Source of the DNA: Methanomassiliicoccaceae archaeon
GTDB taxonomy: Archaea; Thermoplasmatota; Thermoplasmata; Methanomassiliicoccales; Methanomethylophilaceae
DNA: 5,789 nt
Reading direction: 5' to 3'
Assembly (NCBI GenBank): GCA_009780795.1
Contig: WQZJ01000073.1
Location: 1-5,789 of the forward strand
Shown here: piece after piece, positions 1 through 5,789 of the stretch
Position numbering within the stretch: position 1 is the first letter of the stretch
Layout: every line of letters starts with the position of its first letter
Program-made: the position numbers and the translations under genes
The notes under the pieces: generated by a model
Told to the model about the DNA's origin: nothing
The model's database searches: none
What the model saw: the letters and a program-made list of their open reading frames with translations, nothing else

Positions 1-3000
1 AGCGTCCTCGCCTTCGGTCTCTCCGGGTCGGAGCTGTCGCCTATCATCGACACCGGTTGTTTTCCTGAACAGGATTCGACGGCTGCGTTCAATCCTCCGA
101 GGAATATGTAATCGTCGTCGTTGTCGAACGCGTCGAGCTCACGCGACTCGTGGTTCTTGACGGTCACGTCGATGCCGCCGAGTCTCTTTCTGAAGAAGTC
201 CTTGACATCCTCTCCCCTTATATCACGGCCGTAACCATATCCGCCCCATTCCACATAGGCGTCCGCGAGGTCCTTGCGTTCTTTCCACGCGGATGTCTCT
301 ATCAGTGAGTCAACGCCTCCGCCGTATGTCCCTGGAGGATCGCCGAATATCCTTATCCTTGCCTTCCTCTTGGCGGTAGCCGGATCCAATCCCTCCGCTA
401 TGGAATCGGCGATATCTTTTCTAAGGTTCTTCAGCAGATAGTTGCTGTCCTCGTCCTCGTCGAGTTCCGATATCTTCAGGACAGCGTCATCGATCATATC
501 TATGAGGTTCGGGAACGAATCACGGAACAGTCCGCTTATCCTCAGCGTGACATCTATTCTCGGTCTCTTCAGTTCGTCGAGCGGTATTATCTCAAGGTCC
601 GTGACCGCGCTTCCGGATGCGGACCATACCGGCCGCACACCGAGGAGCCACAGGATGTACGCTATATCGTCTCCGCCGGTCTTCATGGTGTCGGTGGCCC
701 ATACGACTATTCCGACCTGTCTAGGATACGAGCCGCTGTCCCTCACATGGCGTTCCACCATCAGGTCGGCCATCCTCACTCCCATGTCCCATGATGACCT
801 CGTCGGTATCCCCGCCGGATCTATGGAATAGAAATTGCGCCCGGTCGGCAGCAGATGGACGTTCCCTCTCGTTGGGCACCCCGACGGGCCCGGCAGGATG
901 TACTCTCCGTTCAGTGATCTTATTATGTTGTCCGTTTCCTCGTTGGTCCTCAGCAGCATCGGGACGACCGTGTCGCATATCAGTTCCGTAATGCTGACGA
1001 TACCATCTCCGATTTCCGCAGCGGTCCTCAGACAGTTCTCCTTCATGAACGACAATGAACCCATCTTTCTTATCAGGTCCATGGACGTATCGTCCACAGC
1101 GTCGAGGAGCTCCCCGTTCAGAACGCCGTCGGTCATCTCGGACGGGGCGTCCATGATCCTTTTTAGGTTTACGTTCATCGCCCCTGCCACCGCTTCCCTC
1201 AGTGAAGGCACATTGCCGTTCCTTATCCTTATGAGCGAATATATCATCTCATTCATTCGTTCGCCGTCGGGAGGCGATCCGAGGATGTGAAGTCCGTCCT
1301 TTATCACGTTGTCCTTAACGGAGCATATGTAATCATAGAGCGTCTCGATCTTTTCCTCCAGATCATCCAGTTCAGAGTGTTGCGTGAGACCGATGTCGTC
1401 CAAAAGGGATGAGGACATGCATTTGTCGAATATCTTGTTGACGAGGTCGTTCCGTTTGTCTTTCTGGTTGGCGGACCTTGCTCTCATGTATTCCTGAATG
1501 AGTGCCTCCACCTCAGCTATCTCGTCATAGCTGCCGGCGCGCATGTGTGCCGGTATCAGATGGTCGACGATGACCGCGCACGTTCTCCTTTTGGCGTGAA
1601 CACCTTCTCCGGGATTGCTTATCGCGTACGGGTATATGTGCGGCAGATGTCCGAAGACCGCATCCGGGAAACATTTTCCCGATACGGCGTTACCTTTTCC
1701 AGGAAGCCACTCCAGCGTCCCGTGGCATCCCATGTGTATGACCGCATGTGCACCGAACTCCTCGGTGAGCCATCTGTAGTACGCTAGATAATTGTGCGGT
1801 GCCGTGATGTCCTGACTGTGATAGATGTCCGCGGAACCGTCCGCCATACCGCGGTTCGGCTGCAGCCCTATGAGAACGTTACCGTTCCTTATTCCTGGTA
1901 TCACGATGCCGCCGTCGACCGTATGCAGCTCACCGGGAATGTCGCCCCAGTCCCTCAGCATCTTCTCTCGGCATTCCGTGTCCACGGAGGAGAACCATTT
2001 CGCATACGTTCCGGTGGGCACGAACGCCGTGCAGCGCTCTTTCATTTCATTCGCCGAAAGCCATTCCGTGTCGTTGGAGACGCCGGCGAGGATCATCTTC
2101 GTAAGCTCCTGTCCATTCTCCGGTATGTTATCGAGAACGTATCCGTTCTCCTTCATCTTCCTGATCAGTGCGACGGTGCTCTCAGCCGCGTCCAGCCCGA
2201 AGGCCCCGCCTATCATATCGTTACGCGGGGGGTTCTGATGCAGGAGTATAGCTATCTTCCTGTCCTTCGGAGGTGTCCTCCTGAGGGCGGCCCATTTGAC
2301 GGCAAGTTTCGCCACCGCGTTCACACGGTCCCCTATCGGAACGTGTCTGGTCCCGGTGTCCGAACGTTCGCGGGAGGCGAACGGGAACGATAATATCTGA
2401 CCGTCGTATTCCGGCCAGAACACGTTCATAGATATCTCGAACGGCCCGAAGCCGGAGTTCCGATGCCAATCCTCCGTCGATCCGAAAAGCGTGGACGCCT
2501 GTATCACGGGTACGCCGAGCTTCGCAAAAATATTACCACCGTCATCGGAGGACATGCAGAGCAGCGAGAAACCCATGGTCACTATCAGCGAATCTATCGC
2601 CGGCCTCCCGTCACGTATGAAGTATCGTTCTACGGAACCGTTGATCCCTATCGACCCGGTTATCTCACCGGGATTCGGGGTCATGAACACCGGAATGACG
2701 TTCACACCCTCTGACCTTAACGATCCGATGAGGGCGTCCATATGGTCGGTATCGTTACCTACAACGGCTATCTGGCTCATCAGCAATCCGACGGTAGGTG
2801 CGCCATCTATGATAGTTACGTCCTCATAATTCGCCATCCCCTTTCCGGGGACGTATATCCCTTGTGCCGGCCTTTTTTTCGGGGCCTCCGGCTCAATGTC
2901 CGCACCGTCTGAGTCGCGTATCATCCATCTTAACAGATTGAACTCATTCTCGGGACCGCCCAGTTCCACGTACGACCTTATCGTCAAATAATCGTCATCG

Positions 3001-3323
3001 CTTCCCGTGAACAGGTAACGGTTCTCCGTCATTTCCTCTTTAACCTCACTCTCCACGAACGTCGGAACGCCGTTACTTGTCAGAAATTCCTTCAGCTTTC
3101 CGAATTTTTTGAAGTATGTGGCGCCGGCATGCATTCTGATGAATACGGCGTATGCGTCCTTTGCCTCGGAGGTGCATTTACGGAACGTCCTCTCGTCACC
3201 GTCCAGTTCTGATGTGGAGTATTGGATCAGATCCACCTCATGTCCCGCGTCCTTGAGACGTACCGCGGCACCCGGTGTGAGCCCGCCGTCATGTGCGTCG
3301 CAAATTATGTTGACTATCCTCAT
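1..3323 (-). CDS. cobN: CobN-type large subunit of a metal chelatase (3' end missing)
   Basis: This is the large, tetrapyrrole-binding subunit of a cobalt/magnesium-chelatase complex. In the aerobic cobalamin pathway CobN inserts Co2+ into hydrogenobyrinate a,c-diamide, driven by AAA+ partners. From the ATG at 3323 the frame stays open for 1,107 codons to the window edge. CobN proteins are usually about 1,200-1,300 residues, so roughly the last 100-200 are missing. Residues 1-135 form an N-terminal domain and 136-172 a Pro/Lys-rich linker; the CobN core starts near 174. Family signatures visible are HMGCHGTLEWLPGK (530-543), TGRNFYSIDP (827-836), TDTMKTGGDDIA (877-888), DVTLRISGLFRDSFPNLID (924-942), RIFGDPPGTYGGG (991-1003) and IGDSSDPERP (1094-1103). 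No signal peptide or membrane segment is seen, so it is probably cytosolic. The start shares an ATGA with the chlD stop and has an AGAGGT site 5 nt upstream. ChlH/BchH is the alternative, but the neighbours and motifs read as CobN. The true metal and substrate cannot be read from the sequence. Confidence 0.93.
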   Translation of the reverse strand, partial: MRIVNIICDAHDGGLTPGAAVRLKDAGHEVDLIQYSTSELDGDERTFRKCTSEAKDAYAVFIRMHAGATYFKKFGKLKEFLTSNGVPTFVESEVKEEMTENRYLFTGSDDDYLTIRSYVELGGPENEFNLLRWMIRDSDGADIEPEAPKKRPAQGIYVPGKGMANYEDVTIIDGAPTVGLLMSQIAVVGNDTDHMDALIGSLRSEGVNVIPVFMTPNPGEITGSIGINGSVERYFIRDGRPAIDSLIVTMGFSLLCMSSDDGGNIFAKLGVPVIQASTLFGSTEDWHRNSGFGPFEISMNVFWPEYDGQILSFPFASRERSDTGTRHVPIGDRVNAVAKLAVKWAALRRTPPKDRKIAILLHQNPPRNDMIGGAFGLDAAESTVALIRKMKENGYVLDNIPENGQELTKMILAGVSNDTEWLSANEMKERCTAFVPTGTYAKWFSSVDTECREKMLRDWGDIPGELHTVDGGIVIPGIRNGNVLIGLQPNRGMADGSADIYHSQDITAPHNYLAYYRWLTEEFGAHAVIHMGCHGTLEWLPGKGNAVSGKCFPDAVFGHLPHIYPYAISNPGEGVHAKRRTCAVIVDHLIPAHMRAGSYDEIAEVEALIQEYMRARSANQKDKRNDLVNKIFDKCMSSSLLDDIGLTQHSELDDLEEKIETLYDYICSVKDNVIKDGLHILGSPPDGERMNEMIYSLIRIRNGNVPSLREAVAGAMNVNLKRIMDAPSEMTDGVLNGELLDAVDDTSMDLIRKMGSLSFMKENCLRTAAEIGDGIVSITELICDTVVPMLLRTNEETDNIIRSLNGEYILPGPSGCPTRGNVHLLPTGRNFYSIDPAGIPTRSSWDMGVRMADLMVERHVRDSGSYPRQVGIVVWATDTMKTGGDDIAYILWLLGVRPVWSASGSAVTDLEIIPLDELKRPRIDVTLRISGLFRDSFPNLIDMIDDAVLKISELDEDEDSNYLLKNLRKDIADSIAEGLDPATAKRKARIRIFGDPPGTYGGGVDSLIETSAWKERKDLADAYVEWGGYGYGRDIRGEDVKDFFRKRLGGIDVTVKNHESRELDAFDNDDDYIFLGGLNAAVESCSGKQPVSMIGDSSDPERPKART
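2873..2879 (-). other. A7 tract in the interdomain linker of cobN
   Basis: The minus strand has seven A followed by GG, read as AAA AAA AGG (Lys149, Lys150, Arg151). It falls in the Pro/Lys-rich linker between the N-terminal domain and the CobN core. Slippage in either direction reaches a stop within about 20-25 codons and would release only the N-terminal domain. The phase is not that of a canonical -1 heptamer, so a functional role is weakly supported. Confidence 0.2.
3320..3323 (-). other. ATGA stop/start overlap of chlD and cobN
   Basis: The minus strand reads ATGA, so the TGA stop of chlD overlaps the ATG of cobN by 4 nt. This classic arrangement of translational coupling fits two subunits of one complex. 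Together with the AGAGGT site just upstream it fixes the cobN start with good confidence. Confidence 0.9.
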
Positions 3324-5167
3324 GCGTAACCTCTGCTGTTAACTATCGTCTTTATTCTGTGCGCGAGACCGTCCGAGCTGAGATCTTCCAGTCTGAGGTA
3401 TATTCCGTTCAGTTCTTTGCATATGTTCAGTGCGTTGTCGGTGTGCGGGTATCCCGTTCCGGTGTCGACCACTATCCATGACGCTATGTCCTCGTTCCCT
3501 ATATGCCTCGCCGCTGACAAGGCGTCCCTGAATGCGTCACCGCCCGCCATCGCGACGTTGGCGCGGCCGTCCGTTGTGAGAACGACGTAATACTTTTCGT
3601 TGGGATGCGCCCTTATCTCCTTCCTGATCTCTGTGTACGCCTTGAGGAGTGCTGCCGCCAGCGGAGTGGTGCCGCCGGTGGGCATGTCCTTGAGTTTCCT
3701 GTAGGCGAAATCCACACTTTTTGTGAACGGTAATAATATCTCAGCACGATCGCGTCTGAACGCCGTCAGTCCTACCTTGTCCCTGTTCTTGTATGACTCC
3801 CTGAGCAATGAGAACACGGCACCTTTGACCGACACCATTCTTTTCCTCGCTCCCATGGATCCGCTTGCGTCCACCAGGAACATTACGGTCGCGCCGCTTT
3901 TTCTCTCTCTGACCTTCTGTCTCAGGTCGCTCATCTCCAGTGACAGTGCCAGACCGTCCCTCTTTCTGAGTCTCTGATACGGTGCGGCGGCGCGTATGCT
4001 CGCGTCCAATGCGATATCTCTGTGGTCCGATGAGATCCTCGATCTGACGTATCGGCCCTTGCTGGTCGTGCTCTTCGTCTTTCCGTGCCTTCCGTACGAC
4101 CTTGCGTTGAGATCTCTCATCTTCCTCAGTTCTGTGAAATCGATTACGCTGAACACGTCTCCAACGGAGAAGACGGTCTCCGTGTCCTCACCTCCCGTCC
4201 CGGGATCGGCATTGTTCTCAAAATTGTCATCGGACGGTGACATCTCCGGTCCGGCGGCATCCGGAGGTTCCATGTCCGCCTCCGGTGAACGTCTTTCCGC
4301 AGGGCCCTCCTGAAGTTCGGTCATCCTGTGTCCGAGGCACATCTTCGCAGCATCTTTAACATCATCAAGCGTGACCTCGTCCCTTCCTGCGAGCGCCGCG
4401 AGCGCCATCGACGTATTGGTCATCGCTATGTCCCCGCGGTGACCCTCCGCTCCGACCTTGCCGCACAGTTCGGCGATCACTCTCAGGAGATCGTCGGACA
4501 CGGTCACATAATCCAAACGCTCGGATGCGCCCTCTATCTCCTTTGCGGCGGTATTGTCGTCATTCTCGTACGTCCTGCGGAATTCTTTCGGATCTCTGTC
4601 GAAGTCCGTCTTCCTGCGTACTATCTCATATCTCTCGTTCTCGTTGTTGGTGTTCCCTATGTTGACACAGAGGTCGAACATATCGAGAAGATGTGCGTCC
4701 ATTGGATTTTCGAGGATGTTCATGGTCGCAATGAACTTGAAGTCGCTCCTGTATGTCCATGATAATCCTTCACGTTCCGCGACCACCTCATCTCCGTTCG
4801 CCGCCTTGAGTATACCGTTCAGCACGGAACGGTCCATTAGGTTGGCGTCGTCCGCATACAGTATGTTACCGTGCGCCCTGCATATCAGACCCGGAAGTGC
4901 TTTCCTCTCTCCGGAGGTTATCGTCTCCTCTATATCCAGCGATCCGATTATCTGTCCCTCCGTGGCGTTCAGCGGCAGGTTGATCACCTTTTTTTCCGAT
5001 ATTCCGGCAACGGACCTAACAAGCGTGGTCTTCGCCGATCCCGAAATGCCCTGAACGAGCACTGCTTTTATATGAGGGGATGCGAGCATGCATTTTATCG
5101 CTTTCTTCGCGATGTCCGCATTCAGGACGGCGGAGAACGGAAAACAGCTCAGATGCTCTTTATCCAC
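3320..5167 (-). CDS. chlD: ChlD-type medium subunit of metal chelatase (AAA+ plus VWA)
   Basis: This is the medium subunit of the chelatase motor (615 aa, slightly short for ChlD at roughly 650-700). It pairs with a ChlI ring and links it to the CobN large subunit. Residues 1-282 are a ChlI-like AAA+ domain with a P-loop at 40-47 (GISGSAKT), a Walker B-like YADDAN at 104-109 and a sensor-1 ATMN at 147-150. Residues 284-330 are a Pro/Asp/Glu-rich linker. From about 335 a basic segment leads to a C-terminal VWA domain (about 425-610) with a complete MIDAS: DASGS (D433, S435, S437), TGGTTP (497-502) and TTDG (D533). The ATPase site is degraded: the Walker B Glu is Asp107, and the arginine-finger motif LLDRFG of ChlI is LLDMFD here. 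The start is a GTG, chosen because an AGAGGAG site sits 8 nt upstream and because the next Met (28) would cut into the AAA+ fold. It overlaps chlI by 19 nt and cobN by 4 nt, so it is very likely translationally coupled to both. CobT is the aerobic-pathway equivalent, but the intact ChlI-like N-domain points to ChlD. Confidence 0.94.
   Translation of the reverse strand: MDKEHLSCFPFSAVLNADIAKKAIKCMLASPHIKAVLVQGISGSAKTTLVRSVAGISEKKVINLPLNATEGQIIGSLDIEETITSGERKALPGLICRAHGNILYADDANLMDRSVLNGILKAANGDEVVAEREGLSWTYRSDFKFIATMNILENPMDAHLLDMFDLCVNIGNTNNENERYEIVRRKTDFDRDPKEFRRTYENDDNTAAKEIEGASERLDYVTVSDDLLRVIAELCGKVGAEGHRGDIAMTNTSMALAALAGRDEVTLDDVKDAAKMCLGHRMTELQEGPAERRSPEADMEPPDAAGPEMSPSDDNFENNADPGTGGEDTETVFSVGDVFSVIDFTELRKMRDLNARSYGRHGKTKSTTSKGRYVRSRISSDHRDIALDASIRAAAPYQRLRKRDGLALSLEMSDLRQKVRERKSGATVMFLVDASGSMGARKRMVSVKGAVFSLLRESYKNRDKVGLTAFRRDRAEILLPFTKSVDFAYRKLKDMPTGGTTPLAAALLKAYTEIRKEIRAHPNEKYYVVLTTDGRANVAMAGGDAFRDALSAARHIGNEDIASWIVVDTGTGYPHTDNALNICKELNGIYLRLEDLSSDGLAHRIKTIVNSRGYA
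3329..3334 (-). promoter_or_regulatory. Ribosome binding site of cobN
   Basis: On the minus strand this reads AGAGGT, 5 nt before the cobN ATG. It matches the 16S rRNA anti-Shine-Dalgarno core (GAGGT) and supports the ATG that overlaps the chlD stop. It lies inside the last codons of chlD, so cobN can be initiated by ribosomes finishing chlD. Confidence 0.75.
4988..4994 (-). other. Zero-frame A_AAA_AAG heptamer in chlD (possible -1 slippery site)
   Basis: In chlD codons 58-60 (GAA AAA AAG) the minus strand contains the heptamer A_AAA_AAG in the exact phase used by the E. coli dnaX -1 frameshift. It is part of a run of seven A (4989-4995). A -1 shift here would end at a TAA about 40 codons later, just before Walker B, and give a product of about 100 aa. 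I see no strong Shine-Dalgarno-like stimulator or clear downstream hairpin. The heptamer is certain; a function for it is speculative. Confidence 0.25.
5149..5167 (-). other. 19-nt overlap of chlI end and chlD start (-1 frame)
   Basis: The chlD GTG begins before the chlI TGA, and the two genes share 19 nt. The chlD frame is -1 relative to chlI. Such a long overlap would let terminating ribosomes restart on chlD and couples the two ATPase-family subunits. No convincing slippery heptamer is seen within the overlap itself. Confidence 0.85.
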
Positions 5168-5789
5168 TTGTTCAGCTCCTCTGCATCTATGGAAGATTCC
5201 TGGAACGGGTTCCTTCTCATCCTGTGCGTGAGAACAAGATTCGCAATGCTCGCCACATCCTCCTTTATCGTGTTGTCGCGGCCGTAGAACGCCGCATACG
5301 CGGATGCCGATTTCAGTAACGTTATGTCGGCGCGATGTCCGTCCACGCCGAAGTAGAGTGACGCCTCGACGGCCATTCTCATAGCTTCGTCGTCTATCTT
5401 CATCTCTTTCAGCAGGGATTTCGCGGCGTCCATCCTTTTTCTCAGGGCGTCCTGTTGTTCCTCATATCTGTCGTTGAACGCATCGGGGTCCTTCTCAAAC
5501 TCAAGACGCCTCTTTATGACCTCTATCCTGGTGTCCACATCCTTCTCGCTCTTCACATCGACGGCCATGCCGAAACGGTCGAGAAGCTGCGGCCTCAGGT
5601 CGCCCTCTTCCGGGTTCATCGTCCCCACTAATATGAACTTGGACGGATGCGAGAACGAGACGCCTTCTCTCTCGACATAGTTCCTCCCCATCGCCGCTGC
5701 GTCAAGCAGCAGATCTACCAGATGGTCATCGAGAAGATTCACCTCGTCCACGTACAATATGTTGCCATTAGCTTTCGCAAGAACGCCCG
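5149..5789 (-). CDS. chlI: ChlI-type AAA+ ATPase subunit of metal chelatase (5' end missing)
   Basis: This is the small ATPase subunit of the chelatase. ChlI/BchI proteins form hexameric rings that hydrolyse ATP to drive metal insertion by the large subunit. The frame is open to the right edge and 212 residues are visible. The family is about 340 aa, so roughly 120-130 N-terminal residues, including the Walker A loop, lie outside. Visible motifs, numbered from the edge, are an intact Walker B ILYVDE (10-15, D14 E15), sensor 1 GTMNPEEG (55-62, N58), RPQLLDRFG (65-73) with both conserved arginines R65 and R71, and sensor 2 in GHRADI (R152). The C-terminal LTHRMRRNPF segment is typical of the family. 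The TTG at 5755-5757 is not the start, because the frame and the conserved sequence continue upstream through Walker B. The gene ends in TGA, 19 nt inside chlD. Its intact catalytic residues contrast with the degraded site in ChlD. The closest alternative is CobS, but the motifs fit ChlI/BchI. Confidence 0.93.
   Translation of the reverse strand, partial: GVLAKANGNILYVDEVNLLDDHLVDLLLDAAAMGRNYVEREGVSFSHPSKFILVGTMNPEEGDLRPQLLDRFGMAVDVKSEKDVDTRIEVIKRRLEFEKDPDAFNDRYEEQQDALRKRMDAAKSLLKEMKIDDEAMRMAVEASLYFGVDGHRADITLLKSASAYAAFYGRDNTIKEDVASIANLVLTHRMRRNPFQESSIDAEELNKWIKSI
5176..5182 (-). promoter_or_regulatory. Ribosome binding site that decides the GTG start of chlD
   Basis: On the minus strand this reads AGAGGAG, 8 nt before the GTG at 5167-5165. 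It is a strong Shine-Dalgarno match and lies within the chlI coding region. It is the main reason for accepting a GTG start, since no ATG occurs in the chlD frame until codon 28. It also argues for separate initiation of chlD rather than only a readthrough or frameshift fusion. Confidence 0.72.

Noticed and set aside
442..1290. Plus-strand open frames of 129 and 151 codons (442-831 and 835-1290)
   Set aside because: They lie opposite the most conserved CobN motifs. Their Ser/Ile-rich products mirror the codon pattern of the real gene.
1794..2393. Plus-strand open frame of 199 codons
   Set aside because: It is fully antisense to well-conserved CobN sequence, has no family resemblance, and its Arg/His/Pro/Val-rich composition is typical of a shadow frame.
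2865..2890. GC-rich palindrome-like sequence around the T run as an intrinsic terminator
   Set aside because: It sits inside the conserved cobN reading frame, and the T run is in the loop position rather than after a stem. No gene ends here.
3105..3110. Run of six A on the minus strand in cobN as a slippery site
   Set aside because: The codons are TTC AAA AAA TTC, so the phase is wrong for a canonical -1 heptamer. It simply encodes Lys-Lys.
4175..4330. Programmed frameshift site in the ChlD linker that would release a ChlI-like product
   Set aside because: This is where such a site would be expected from the reported chlD cases, but no in-phase slippery heptamer is present and a separate chlI gene exists.
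4328..5287. Overlapping plus-strand open frames opposite chlD and the end of chlI
   Set aside because: Several mutually overlapping frames with low-complexity products and no convincing ribosome binding site. The minus strand carries recognisable AAA+ domains throughout.
5755..5757. TTG as the start of chlI
   Set aside because: The conserved frame continues upstream to the window edge and includes the beginning of Walker B, so this codon is an internal leucine.
1..5789. CRISPR arrays, tRNA genes, insertion sequences or long repeats
   Set aside because: Coding sequence covers the whole window on the minus strand, and I saw no repeated units, tRNA-like folds or inverted terminal repeats.

Overview
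This window lies inside one tightly packed operon read entirely from the minus strand. In transcription order (right to left) it holds the 3' two thirds of a ChlI-type AAA+ chelatase subunit (5149-5789), a complete ChlD-type AAA+/VWA chelatase subunit (3320-5167), and about 1,100 codons of a CobN-type large chelatase subunit (1-3323) that runs off the left edge. The reading frames overlap by 19 and 4 nt, so there is no intergenic space. No promoter or terminator is visible, and both must lie outside the window.

Together the genes encode a three-part, ATP-driven metal-tetrapyrrole chelatase. CobN is the large subunit that would bind the tetrapyrrole and carry out metal insertion. ChlI is the ATP-hydrolysing AAA+ subunit. 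ChlD is a mostly structural AAA+ partner with a metal-binding VWA domain. The set is a hybrid: the small and medium subunits are of magnesium-chelatase type, while the large subunit is CobN rather than ChlH/BchH. This mixture is known in organisms that make cobalamin but not chlorophyll, so cobalt insertion into a corrin is the best guess. In anaerobes that use the early-cobalt route (CbiK/CbiX) the real substrate is unsettled.

The organism looks archaeal, probably a methanogen or a relative such as Methanomassiliicoccales/Thermoplasmata. The basis is frequent ATA (Ile) and AGG/AGA (Arg) codons, purine-rich GAGG-type ribosome binding sites, and the archaeal flavour of the CobN/ChlID set. This is inference from codon use and gene content, and a bacterial host is not excluded.

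The gene set is a known type. The points that deserve a second look are the loss of key ATPase residues in the D subunit next to an intact ChlI, a zero-frame A_AAA_AAG slippery heptamer early in chlD (a family in which programmed frameshifting has been reported), a second A7 tract in the interdomain linker of cobN, and the -1 frame relation at the chlI/chlD overlap. I saw no RNA genes, mobile elements, CRISPR arrays or long repeats.
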